Shown here: positions 51,045 through 62,200 of the stretch, one piece after another
Layout: the number at the start of each line of letters is the position of its first letter
Position numbering within the stretch: position 1 is the first letter of the stretch
Assembly (NCBI RefSeq): GCF_003286085.1
Contig: NW_020825500.1
Coordinates: 1-64,000 of the forward strand
From: Drosophila persimilis
Lineage: Eukaryota; Arthropoda; Insecta; Diptera; Drosophilidae
Reading direction: 5' to 3'
Length of the DNA stretch: 64,000 nt
Program-made: the position numbers and the translations under genes
Notes under the pieces: model-generated
The model's database searches: none
Told to the model about the DNA's origin: nothing
The model's input: the letters and a program-made list of their open reading frames with translations, nothing else

Positions 51045-51870
51045 TTGTGTCTCGAACTTTGTGAATAACTGTTTCTCACAACACATGTGGCTTGTGGCAC
51101 CACTATCCAAACACCACATACTCTTTTTCAAATTATCTGCGTCCAACGCATTTAATAGACTGCACTGCTTGTTCTCCACTCTCGCTGCCCTTTCCACATT
51201 TACTCTCTCCTTCTTACACTGAGCCTTCATATGCCCGCGCTCACCACACTTGAAACATATCATTGTATTGTTTCTCTTCTTTTGCGCTTTGTGCGCGGCC
51301 GGCTTATGTACTGCGGTATATGCCTTTGCGTATTCCTTTTGATCTTCTGTGTTTCCCTTTCGTTCGCCTTCTTCCTTCAGTTTTACGCATAGAACATCGA
51401 AAGTCGGCAGACTGTCGCGCGTCTCTATGGCGACAACGAAATTTTCGAATTGTTCTGGAAGGCTTGACAACAAAACAATTGAGCGCAGTTCATCAATTAG
51501 CTCGATTCCTACTGACCCAAGGCCATTAAGAATATCCACGAACTCATTAATGTAGCTTGAAATGCTTTGCCTTTGGTCCATGCACTTGCTTAGCAATTTC
51601 TTGTACAGTTGAACCTTTCGTACAGGTCCACTTGGTTGATGAACACTCTTTAATTTGTTCCATGCTTCGGAAGACTTACTACACTTTTTAATGTATCCCA
51701 ACTGTGAAGTTTTCACACTCAATGTGATCATGGCCAGCGCCTTTTCATCCTTGACCTGCCAATTCACACCTTCGGGAACATTCGTTGGTAGCAGGTCACC
51801 AGATGCCACACTCCACAATTCAGCGTGCACCAACACAGACCGCATTTGAATACACCAGGAGTCAGGTGGG
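51039..51870 (-). pseudogene. gag: Copia-like Gag with the start of protease, truncated both ends
   Basis: The frame from 51845 reads MRSVLVHAELWSVASGD and continues as a Ty1/copia Gag (helical UBN2-type domain). It has a CCHC knuckle CFKCGERGHMKAQC and then the protease start MWCLDSGATSHMC. It ends at a stop created by the junction at 51044. The N-terminal Gag codons are missing because the LINE lies there; the rest of pol is absent. Gag would form particles, and protease would cleave the polyprotein. Confidence 0.88.
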
Positions 51871-51906
51871 GGGTGTATGAACCGTCGCGGGAGTGTTAAT
51901 GTGGTT

Positions 51907-54900
51907 TTAAAAAGTCCCCGAGAATCGAGGTGTTTTTAGCATAGGCCAGCAGTTCCTGAGGCGTCCTTTTGGAGGCATCTTCCAGTGATGCCAACACTGG
52001 GGCGCCCAGGTATCTCCTCCTTGCCCTTGAGAGAGCCGGACAGTTGCAGATGAGATGTTCCAGGGTTTCGATAGCCCCAGGTTCCTCACATTTCCTGCAG
52101 CTGCATGTGCAGCAGCCAGACAGTGACCTGTTAGTATTCCCACCATCAGTCTGCAGTCCTTTCGTGGTAGGTGCAGTAGGTAGTGGCTAAGTTTCTCGTT
52201 GCGCTCCTTGCACATTATCTTCGAGGTTCTGCAGGTGGTGGTACTCCTCCACCTGCTATCAGTCTGTGCTCTAGCCTGCTTCTCTAGATCGCCTTGCCGC
52301 GTTCTGAGGGAGACAGGCACGTTCTCGGTTCTCCTATTCTCCAGCCCGACGCCTTCCTTAGCTAGTACGTCCGCCGCTTCGTTTCCTTCGATGCCCTGGT
52401 GGCTGGGAACCCAATAGATCCGCACTGTCTTTGTCGTGCTTAGGATGTCTAATGCCTCCCTGCTCGCCAAGACACTTCTGGAACTGACCACGGACGACTG
52501 CATGGATCTTATCGCCGCTTGGCTGTCGACGAATAGGTTGACCGCATCGTGTGCTCGTTCTGTGAGGAGAGCGACCTCCGCTGCTTTCCCGATGGCAAAA
52601 ACTTCTGCCTGGAATATGCTGCATTGGTCCGGTAGCTTATACGACAGCCTTATCTCAGGGTCTGTGTAGTATAGGCCCGCTCCTACTCCTCCGTCCATCT
52701 TGGAGCCGTCTGTGTATATATTGAGGTGCTCAGTTTGGTCCCTTCCAATCTTCCAGTCTTCAGGTCCCAGAGATGTGGTTGTTTTGACATCAAGGCAAGT
52801 TTTGGGGGTCATGTAGTCAGTTGATCTGGTCATTTCCCTGCCGATTGAACTATGCCCGTATCCTTGTGACGATAGATTTCCTGATGCTATGAGGCGTTGT
52901 GCTGCCTTTCCCGCAATCAGGCGAGCGTGAATGTCCAGGGGGTCGATTCCGAGTATGGTTTCGAGTGCTTTTGTTGGGGTTGACCTCAGCGCCCCTGTAA
53001 TACAGAGCAGAGCCTGTCGCTGAGTCTTCTCCATATGGCTTCTCCATAAGCTTATGGTATGTCTTCTTTCCAGTAGCCTGCCACCACACTAAGGCTCCAT
53101 ACAGCAGAGTTGGTCGCACCACCGAGATGTAGATCTAGTGCATTAGAGCAGGTGACAGGCCCCATGTGCTGCTGAGCATCTTCTTGGATGCATAAAGCGC
53201 AATGGTAGCCTTCTTCACCCTTTCCACTACATTGGGCCTCCATGCCAGCTTGCTGTCCAGTACTGTGCCTAGGTATTTCACCTGTGATTTTGGGGTCAGC
53301 CTAGTTTGGTCAATTTTCGGGGGGGTCCATATCGGTACCTTGTACCTCTTGGTAAAGAGGATGAGGTCCGTCTTGTCCGCGTTGACACTGAGTCCTACCT
53401 CTTCCGCCCACTCACGTATCTCCCTGAGTGTACGTTCCATTAAGGAGCTGAGGGTCGATGGACATACACCCGTAATAAGTATGCTTATGTCATCTGCATA
53501 AGCTGTTATCTTTGGGGCCTTCCTTTCAAATCTCTTGATGAGGTCGTCGACCACCAGATTCCACAGTAGTGGCGACAGGACTCCACCCTGAGGTGTGCCT
53601 CTGTGTGCCCCCTTTACCATGGAAGCAGTGCCCCACTCCGATTGCACCCGTCTGCAACTTAGGAGGTTTTTGATCCAGACGTTGATTGCAGGGTGTATGT
53701 TATTCGCTTCTAGGCGACTTGTTATTGCGGTTGTGGCCACGTTGTTGAATGCTCCTGAGATGTCCACAAATGCTCCCAAAGCATACTTTTTGTTGTGAAG
53801 GGCGCTCTCGATGGTGGCTACTAGCGAGTGTAGTGCCATCTCCACTGATTTCCCTTTAGTGTAGGCGTGTTGGTTTGTTGACATCAGTCCCTCTACCTCA
53901 TTCCTGATGTGCAAATCCAACAGCTTTTCTAGTGTTTTTAGTATAAAGGAGGTAAGGCTTATCGGTCTGTAGTCCTTGGGACTCACGTGGCTGCACTTTC
54001 CTGCCTTAGGGAGGAAGACAACTCTCGAGGTTCTCCATTGGATGGGGATATAGCCCGTACTTAGGCATGCTGAGTATATTGCGAGGAGCCATGGGGTAAT
54101 AACCTCTTTGGTCAACTGCATCATGGCTGGGAATATCCCGTCCAGTCCTGGTGCTTTTATGCCCGCGAAGGAGTCTATGGCCCAGTGTATTCTCTTAGTG
54201 GTTAACAGACCTATTGGAGGGTGCTGTTCCTCGGTTGCTAGGTCCTGATGCTCCTTGGCGTCAGTGACCTCGGTGCATCCAGGGAAGTGCGCCTCCATTA
54301 GTGCTGTTAGGGCTTCTTTGCTGCCCTCTGTCCACTGTCCGTTGTCTAGTTTTAGTTGGCTCTGTACTGTGGGCTGCTTTGAAAGCAGCTTCCGAGGCCT
54401 GGCGGTTTCGGGCACTTTCTCGATGTTGGAGCAGAAGTTTCTCCACGAGTTCCTTTGTGCCTTACGTATTTCCTTCTTGTAGCTCCTAAGTAGGATTTTA
54501 TATTCCTCATTGACAATCTCCTCGTTCGCTTGTTTGGCGATCTTGAAGAATTCCTTGAGGTTGTTCCTTTGGAGAGAGAGATCTCGGTTCCACCAGAGTG
54601 GCTTGGACCTCCTCTTCGTTCTCGAGGGTTTGCACGATGCATGGTAGGCGTTCAGTAGCTCGTTGGATAGGGTCTTTAGGGACTTCTCTATATCCTCCGC
54701 GGATTTCACTGAGCCCGGATTCGCGAGCTTCGAAGTAACTGTCTTTTTAAACTTTGCCCAGTTTGTGTTCCGGGGGTTTCTATAGACTGTTGTCTTCGAA
54801 GGGTGTTTGAATTCGCACTTGAACTGAATGTACTTATGGTCTGAGAAGGATGGTCTATCGAGGACCCTCCAGCTAGATACCGTAGTACTGTTTCCCATTG

Positions 54901-55455
54901 CAAGTGTTAGGTCTAGCACGTTAGATGAGGTCGGACCTACGAAGGTGTGCTCCTCCCCAACGTTTGCTATATATAGATTAGTTGCTAGTATAAAGTCTAA
55001 GAGTGACTCACCTCTGTCATTGATGTCGGTGCTTCCCCACACATTATGGTGGGCGTTGGCGTCCGTTCCGATGACGAGTTGATAGTTTTTGGTGCCGGCT
55101 TCTGTCACCAGGCTCCTGAGTTCGTCGGGTGGTGCGGGTCTATCGTGAGCCATGTAGCAGGAAGCCACCAGAAGGCGCTTTTCCTCACTTTCCAGCATCA
55201 CAACCGTCAGGTCATCCGTGCTGTAATGAGACATAAGGTAAGCATGGATTCCCTTTCGTACGAGTACGACGGTTCTGCTCTTGCTTACCGATGTTGAGTA
55301 GAACAGGTTATGATTTGAGGACTTTAGTCCGGCCACTGAATAGTCCAGGGCTCCTGGACTAGAGCTATGTCGGCGAGCCCTTGCTCCATGGCGATGAGGA
55401 GATCCGCCGACGCTACCTTGCTTTTATGCAAGTTGAGCTGCAGCACACTCAGCAT
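51907..55455 (-). pseudogene. LINE ORF2: endonuclease, reverse transcriptase, RNase H (broken)
   Basis: Starts at ATG 55455, overlapping the ORF1 end (MLSVLQLNLHKSK, QEPW: endonuclease motifs). It shifts frame near 55337, then continues with GTDANAHHNVWGS and SDHKYI, the reverse transcriptase DISGAF, TPQGGVLSPLLWNL and YADDISIL, and RNase H YTDGSKMDGG, DSQAAI and PSHQGIEGNEAAD. Breaks are a TAG at 53135-53137, a frameshift near 53040 caused by a small duplication of ATGGAGAAG, and a frameshift near 52105 before the C-terminal Cys motif. It nicks DNA and copies its RNA in active relatives. Confidence 0.9.
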
Positions 55456-56872
55456 GGGTGGCTGGCTCGCTTGCACCTGACGGGTTGACTACCAGCGTCA
55501 GGTCACCGTCTTCCTCTTCTTCATCTTCAAGCGCAAGACCCTGGGCGGCCTCCACGATGGACTCGAGACCTAGGTCCTTTTCCACCTCGCCTGCCTGCAG
55601 GGTATGCGCGTCCTTGTCCTCAGGGTGGCGCTTTTTGAGGCGCAGGTAGACGCTACCCATGCCCCACGCCATCTTCCCGAACTTGGGGTATAGCAGATCC
55701 TCTGCTTCCTTGTTTATTTGGAGGATCACACACTGGCCCCCCTCGTTGGGTAGTGGGCTGCCAATGTGTAGGATCCTCCAATCGGCCGTTGGCACGTCCG
55801 CGTTTTGCCGCTGAAGGAGCTTCAGCGCTCGGTCCCCCTGGATTGTGATGGGGAAGAGTACCTTCGCCTTAGGCTTGGACGGGATAAGCTCCCGGTCCAC
55901 AACCTCCAGCTTGGCCCCCTCCCACATCGCCTCCAGTTGGCAGACCGTACGCGTCAGCCACCTTAGGGTTGGGTCATCATTGCACTTCAGGATCTTAACC
56001 CCATTTAGCCACCCAGCACCATCGAACGTGGGCATTGGGGCCGCGGGGTCTTCCTCCATCTGTGCAAAGAGTGCGTCGACAAGACGCGCGTGCTCCAGCT
56101 TCCACTGTGCCGCTGACATCTTGCCGTTTTCTTCGCTGTGGTCAATGAGTGCCACGATCAGGTGTCGTTTGGTCACCTCGCTGACCTTCGCTTTCGGCTT
56201 CGTTGGCTTCTTGGCCGCTTTCGGTGGAGGGGCCCTCCTGGGCCCGCGTTGCCGCTTGCTCGCTGGAGTGTCCTTAATGGCACTCTCAGTCGAGCGTTGC
56301 CTCTTGGTGGCCATCATCTCCTCCACCATATTGGCATATTCGCCATTCGACGCCCTCATCTGTGGCATCTGGGCATAGTGTAGCCGACCATCCTCTACTC
56401 TCTGCTCGGCCCAGGCTAGCTTGACCTTCTCCTTCTGGGAGATGTCTGCTTTGCCTTGCAGCCGGCTTTTTATGTTGAGGGCCGCTTTGTATTGCGCTTT
56501 GGCCTTCCTCCCCTCCTTGGAACGCTTCGGCCCTTCCCTACGCAGGGAGCTGGTGAATGGTTCCGGCGAGCGGAGAAGGCTCTCTTCGTCCGTCCTGCTT
56601 AGAGAGAGCACGCTCTCCAGATCCGTGTCTGTATCGACTACGGCATCTGTGCGGCTCAACTTGCAGGCCACGGAGTGAGTTGTTTTTGTTGTTGTTATTG
56701 TGGCAGTAGCTTTACAACTGACCTGGCCTGCTCCCGCCAAGTCTGAGGTGTGACCGCTGGCGACACGCAGAGAGGACTGCTCCTCCCCGTGCCCGCCGGT
56801 GGTAGCAGTCACGCTTTCCACCGACGTTTGGGTTGACATCCCAACCCGTGCTTGCTCCTTCTTCGACTCCAT
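55424..56872 (-). CDS. LINE ORF1 protein (DUF4780-like), 482 aa
   Basis: An intact frame from ATG. The N-terminal half is Ser/Thr-rich and basic (KRQRGPRRAPPPKAAKKPTK). The C-terminal half matches the DUF4780 pattern (AGWLNGVKILKCNDDPTLRW, GGQCVILQINKEAEDLLYPK, LRLKKRHP). ORF1 proteins of this clade bind element RNA and act as chaperones. The 3' end overlaps the ORF2 start by 32 bases. It is the only LINE protein here without damage. Confidence 0.85.
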   Translation of the reverse strand: MESKKEQARVGMSTQTSVESVTATTGGHGEEQSSLRVASGHTSDLAGAGQVSCKATATITTTKTTHSVACKLSRTDAVVDTDTDLESVLSLSRTDEESLLRSPEPFTSSLRREGPKRSKEGRKAKAQYKAALNIKSRLQGKADISQKEKVKLAWAEQRVEDGRLHYAQMPQMRASNGEYANMVEEMMATKRQRSTESAIKDTPASKRQRGPRRAPPPKAAKKPTKPKAKVSEVTKRHLIVALIDHSEENGKMSAAQWKLEHARLVDALFAQMEEDPAAPMPTFDGAGWLNGVKILKCNDDPTLRWLTRTVCQLEAMWEGAKLEVVDRELIPSKPKAKVLFPITIQGDRALKLLQRQNADVPTADWRILHIGSPLPNEGGQCVILQINKEAEDLLYPKFGKMAWGMGSVYLRLKKRHPEDKDAHTLQAGEVEKDLGLESIVEAAQGLALEDEEEEDGDLTLVVNPSGASEPATHAECAAAQLA

Positions 56873-57021
56873 AGTTGGCCCGAGGGTCCATACTGGTTAA
56901 TATTTTTCGGGGGTACCACCCCCTAGCGTTTTAGGCCTGACCGCCAGGCACCTCTAGCCATGGCCCTGGTTCGGTTCCCCCGACTTTGAATCGGGAAGAC
57001 GCCGGACCATAGCCTTAGCTA

Positions 57022-57087
57022 GACACTGCATTACCCCGGACAGAGCAAGCGACAGTGCATTACCCTTGTCCGGGGTAATGCAGTGTC
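57022..57087 (-). ncRNA. Perfect 21-bp hairpin in the LINE 5' untranslated region
   Basis: 57022-57042 and 57067-57087 are exact reverse complements (GACACTGCATTACCCCGGACA), separated by 24 bases. The loop itself repeats CAGTGCATTACCC. In the LINE transcript this would be a very stable structure upstream of ORF1. It may be a translation or ribozyme-like element, or a later insertion; I did not find a known ribozyme core. Confidence 0.5.
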
Positions 57088-57135
57088 CATTGCCCAGCCG
57101 GCACCCTCGTGGAGGGTTCAGCTAGAGGATTTTCG

Positions 57136-57423
57136 CCGCCGATGTTAATAGTTCGTAACTAAAACAATCACTTTACTTTTAATTTACAAAATCCGAACCT
57201 TGGCCCATAACCTGTTGGACAGAATTTCGCTGCCGTTGCAAGGGAAGTTCTTGTACCGAAAAGTAAAAACGCAACCATTCATATGTAAGGTTTATTTGTG
57301 ACTAAAAAATGCTCTGCTCGCAGTCAGATAGAGACCGAACGAAATAGAGAACAAAAGGGAGATAAGAGAACGTCGCTTCGTTACGTCTCTCACTCATGCA
57401 TACGTCTACATACTCATATGCCT
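57136..57423 (-). repeat. Copia-like 5' LTR remnant, primer site and leader
   Basis: Read on the minus strand, the LTR runs from about 57420 to 57213, ends in ...CTGTCCAACA, and is followed by GGTTATGGGCCA (57201-57212), the copia-type internal tRNA-iMet primer site. The leader then continues to the LINE boundary near 57135. It belongs to the same element as 51039-51870. Confidence 0.75.
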
Positions 57424-57805
57424 GGTTTGCGCGATCTTAATTTTTTAGCTCGACTTTGCGGTGTCGCTTCTGGATCAAGACTGACTTTAACTTTCTGATC
57501 TTTGCATCGTTGATCCCTTTCGGGAATAGTTTTTCTATAAACATTTCAATTGATTTCGCCATCCCGAGTATTGGATTTCGTCATCCAAAGAGAGAACTGT
57601 AAAAGGCCTAAAGTGCAGGATCTGCAGAAAGCCGGTTTTCCATTTAGGCGAGTGTCAAAGATTGGGATTGCGGCGGGAGCCCTTGAGATTGTACATCTTA
57701 GAAATAAATTAGGCGGAGGCCCAAGATTGAAATTGTTTTCGTTTTGGAAAGCCAAAGATTGTTTACAACTCGTATAAGAGCTCAATAGAATTGGGTACGT
57801 TAACT
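57424..57805 (-). repeat. 3' LTR of copy 4, outer end deleted
   Basis: Starts at 57805 (AGTTAACG on the minus strand) after the polypurine tract GGGGGG and ends at GCGCAAACC. About 110 bases of outer LTR and flank present in copy A' (50820-50955) are missing. A 24-base internal gap compared with copy A' lies near 57640. Confidence 0.8.
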
Positions 57806-59200
57806 CCCCCCATTCTTAAATGTTTCGTCCCGATACATTTTGAAGTTTTTTAGAGCTCTAATTTCTTCTGACAGTATTTGAATGTTGCTTTCCACTATTT
57901 CTTCTGACGGTATTCTTATTGATTTAATAAGTACAAATTTGGTTAATTTATAGCCGAAGTGAAATAACATTATCAATATCAAAATGATTAAAAATAATGT
58001 TGTTAATGGTAAGGCCGTATTACCTAATGTTATAAGGGGATTTAAAATATTAACATTATCAAAAGAAAATTGCTTATCATTCGATTGTATATAATCCACT
58101 AATTCAAAATCGCTATATCTATGATGCGATATATATCTTAGAATTTTACCCTTATCATTTATGTGGGTTATATTATTTATTACAATTGTGTTGTTGAATA
58201 TAAGGAGATACGATCCTAACAAAGTAGTATTGTCTACGATATTTTTGCCTGAAACTAATATGGCACCATCCTGAATGATGTCTATTTCTTTGTTTTTTTC
58301 CCTTTTTTTAGTGCAGTTGGCTTTAAAGCCATTAAGTAAATTGGTGAAACAGGTATTCTTTAAATTTATTTGTGCGTAATTGTTAAAAGTTTCACTTTTA
58401 AAATTATTTATTAAATAGTATTTCTCCTTACATTCACAAACTTTTTCACTTATAACTAACATTCCATCATTTTGTGAGATGGCTCTTGCATGGTAAAACT
58501 TGCAAATATCTTTAATTTGAGGATATTTTATGTAAATGATTATTAAATCTGCATTTCGAATTATTTTAACCGTTGCAATGTCCAGCAGATCAGACAGTTC
58601 AACAGGATGTTTTTCATGCTTATAAATGTCCTCTATTTCGTTTTTATTTAAAATTTTTGTATTGAAAATGTTTACTTTTAAGAGGGTTATGGTATCAACT
58701 AAATTTAGTAGGTCAAAAGTTATTAATTTTAAACGATGCTTTCTCAGTATCCTTTTTTCATTGAAGATGCCATTTTTTAATGAATTTGATAGCAATTCAA
58801 TTTCTTTGAAAAATTTGGAATTTATTACAAATTGTTTATTATTATTTTCAGTTAATTCATTTACTTTATTTTGTATTTTCAAAAAGTCGTCATGATCAGG
58901 GCTGCCTGCTATCCATTTCCAAATGGTACCTAATTCATTTATTCCCCTTTCATTCCGTTTTGGAACTAATTCTGAAATCATTAATTTTAATAGACTTAAG
59001 TCCATTGATATTTCCCACTCATCGTCTGAATTAATTGATTTGTTGACATATTTGGATTCTTTATCAATTATCTCTCTATAAAAACTCAAATTTGTAATAT
59101 GGAAAAGTTCAGAGTATGTTTCATAAGTGTAAACGTCTCTGTCGTCTTTGAGCAATAGATAGTCACTATGCGTATAGTCAATTACTTCCGAAGTCGTCAA
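57800..59200 (-). CDS. env: Errantivirus envelope protein, copy 4, uninterrupted but without the usual ATG
   Basis: An open frame of 466 codons as given; upstream it continues in frame through the signal-peptide region, where the ATG used in copies A and A' reads ATT (near 59234). The displayed first codon is TTG. Visible parts are the ectodomain, a basic KRNERG cleavage-type site followed by a Gly/Trp-rich fusion-type segment, many potential N-glycosylation sites, and a C-terminal anchor (LIILILIMLFHFGYKL) with a cytoplasmic tail. An acceptor-like TTTTTTCCAG precedes the start, as expected for a spliced env message. If splicing supplies the Met, the product could still be made. Confidence 0.85.
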   Translation of the reverse strand: MTTSEVIDYTHSDYLLLKDDRDVYTYETYSELFHITNLSFYREIIDKESKYVNKSINSDDEWEISMDLSLLKLMISELVPKRNERGINELGTIWKWIAGSPDHDDFLKIQNKVNELTENNNKQFVINSKFFKEIELLSNSLKNGIFNEKRILRKHRLKLITFDLLNLVDTITLLKVNIFNTKILNKNEIEDIYKHEKHPVELSDLLDIATVKIIRNADLIIIYIKYPQIKDICKFYHARAISQNDGMLVISEKVCECKEKYYLINNFKSETFNNYAQINLKNTCFTNLLNGFKANCTKKREKNKEIDIIQDGAILVSGKNIVDNTTLLGSYLLIFNNTIVINNITHINDKGKILRYISHHRYSDFELVDYIQSNDKQFSFDNVNILNPLITLGNTALPLTTLFLIILILIMLFHFGYKLTKFVLIKSIRIPSEEIVESNIQILSEEIRALKNFKMYRDETFKNGGS

Positions 59201-59252
59201 TATAACAAAAGTCAGTATAAGTATATTCGCATAAATTTTCTGGAAAAAATAT

Positions 59253-62200
59253 TTAATATTTGATGTTATCTTTATGTATAATTCTGTTTCTATTGTTGAT
59301 TATAATTTTATTCGGTCGATTTTCCTTAACTACCTGCTTTTTGTATCGGGATTGAAGTTTATTTCTTTCCCCGAATTTCTTTTTATAAACTACTTCTCCT
59401 ATTTTATAATCTTTTTCTCTTCTATCTTTGTTATGTAGCTTAAGCATTTTGGTCTGAGCTTCCTTAAGTAATATTAGATTATGTTTTGTTATACAATATG
59501 TCATATGGCATTTGATTGGTCGTTGAATGTATCGTCAGGTTATATTTCAGTGCCGCCCTTATTATTATTTCTGAATAATCTGTTAGATTTAGTTCATCCT
59601 TGATGCACCGCGCTATTTCTGTTAGTGTGGAATGTACCCTTTCTACCTGACCATTTGAGGTGCTGTGTCTGGGATCAGCATAATAAATAGTTAAGTTACT
59701 TCTTTGTATGAATGATCTAAATTGTGCTGAAGTAAAGCTTGGTTCGTTGTCAGTCATTAATGATGTTGCTAACGGAAAGTGTTGCAAAATTTCCATTACC
59801 TTATTTTCAATGTTTAATTTACTTTGAATTTCCTTGACCACCAAGTATTTGGAATAAGAATCTATACAAGTTATGAATGTTAGGTTTTGGGCATAGTATA
59901 TGTCTAAGTGTAATTGATCTCCTTCTTTTGCTGGAATGGGAGCTTCCCCAATTGGAATTTTTACAGGGTGTCTGTGATATTTGTTTTTGTTACAGATCTC
60001 ACAATTTTTTATATATTCTTTTAATTTTTTGTGCAGGTTTGGCCAATAATACAGCTTAGTTATTTGTTTGTAATTTTCGTCTAGTCCTCTATGGGCTCTG
60101 CAATGTGTTTCTTCTATAATTATAGCTTTATCTTCTGAATTTACTACATCTTGGAGGAACTTTCTCGTGAAGAGAAATATATTTATGAAGTTTTCCTTTA
60201 GCTTATTTTGGATAAGGTATAAATCTTCTAAAGTGCAGTGTATTCCTGTGGTTAAGTGAGGCTGAATAAATTCTTTTAAAATGATTAGCAGATTGTCAAC
60301 CGTATCAAATTCAATAATATGTCGGGTATTTTCATAAACTCTTACTAACTCATGAACTGTGAATCTCCCTTGCGCTAATAGTAGCTGCTGTTTAAATTGG
60401 TTTAGAGGCTTGCTAGTCTCTTGAATGACGTTTTCAAAACTACTCTCTGCTGAATGCTGAGTATTTATGTCTGATTCTGATTCTGTCTGGTCGACATCAC
60501 TATCTGTCATATGATTTACTTTAATCCGAGATAAAGCGTCCGCTACTACGTTAGTTGAGCCTGGCTTATAAATGATTTTTGGTGTGAAACTTTCTATGAA
60601 GTAATACCAACGTTTCATTTCAACATTTGGATTTTTTTGCGACATTGCAAAGGACAAAGGTTGGTGATCTGTATGTATTTCAATTCCACTCACTCCGTAT
60701 AAATAATTTCGCAAATTTTTTAATGCCCATACAATAGTTAATAATTCCTTTTTATTAGTAGCATATAATTGTTCGGTTTTACTTAAAGTTTTAGAAATAA
60801 ATGTTATGGGATTCCCATCTTGCGACAAAACTGCACCTATTGCTATGTCCGATGCATCTGTGGTTAATGTGAATTTTTTATTGTAATCTGGTTGTACTAA
60901 TTCAATATGTGCTATTAAACTGTCCTTTAAATTATTAAATGCTCCAATTGCTGGTTCATCCAGCTGTATTAATGTTTTCTTGGATGCCCTTCGTGAAACT
61001 TTCCCATTTACTCCACTCAGATATTTTGTTAATGGTTTGGCAATTGTGGCATAATTTCGGACAAATTTTCTGTAATACCCTGTTAGTCCTAAGAAGCTAC
61101 GTAGCTCTCTGATATTTTTAGGAATTGGATAGTTTTGTATTGTGGAGATTTTGTCTGGATCTGTTTTAATGATATTTTGGGAAACAATGTATCCCAGAAA
61201 TTTGGTTTTTCTTTCTTAGACTTTTCTAGGGAAATTTTCATGTTAGCGTTTTGCAATATCTGTATTATATGAATTAGATCTTTATAGTGTTGTTCTATAG
61301 TTTTTGAAAATATTTTTATATCATCCATATAGACGTGACAAGTTTTCCCAACTTGTTCTCTAAGTATATCGTCCATTGCCCTTTGGAAAATTCTGGGAGC
61401 GTTCGTCAATCCCATAGGCATTCTTAGAAATTCATATTTGCCGTTATTTATGGAAAAAGATGTTTTTTCAATATCTGATTCCCTCATTAAAATCTGATAG
61501 AAACCTGACTCTAAATCAATGGCCGAGAAATTCTTTGCTTTACCTAAATTGGCAAGGATTACTGAAGGATCTTGCATAGGGTATCTATCCGGTATGGTGT
61601 TTTCATTAAGTTTCTTAAAGTCTATTACTAATCTATGTTTAGGAGTTCCGTCCTCATTTACTCCCTTCTTTGGTACTACTATTACCGGTGAATTATATGG
61701 GCTTTTACTAGGTCTGATTATACCTTCATCTAACATTTTACTTATTTCGTTATTAACGAAATCGTTAACCGAATACGCATATGGATACTGCTTGCCATAT
61801 ACCGGTCTATCATGTTCAGTGTTAATCTCTCCTTTTATATCCGTTCTGAACGGTAACTGTAAATTTATATTGGCATGGTCTTCTTCGATGATAGATACCA
61901 TTTTCTCTCTGAGATTTTCTAAATTGTCCTCTTTGTAGGTTATTGTGTTATACAATATCAAGTTTTTCAATTCAGAATTTGCATAATTTTGAATGTCGGA
62001 TATTTCTACGACGGCGCGTTCAGGATTTTTGCATCCCAAACTTTTAAATTGTTCATTGTCGGATAATTCAACGACGGCGTGTTCAGGATTCTTTAATCCC
62101 AAACTATTCGAACTTTTAGTGTCGGATAATTCAACGACGGCGTGCTCAGGATATTTTAATCCCAAACTATTAAAACTTTGGATGTCGGATAATTCAACGA

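Larger units (their letters stand above)
51865..57135 (-). mobile_element. LOA/Bilbo-like non-LTR retrotransposon (LINE), nearly full length
   Basis: Two overlapping ORFs on the minus strand: ORF1 with a DUF4780-like domain, then ORF2 with an AP-type endonuclease, reverse transcriptase and C-terminal RNase H. This combination is typical of the LOA clade, to which Bilbo and TRIM of obscura-group flies belong. It sits in the copia-like element. No obvious target duplication or poly(A) tail is seen; the ends are approximate. Confidence 0.85.
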
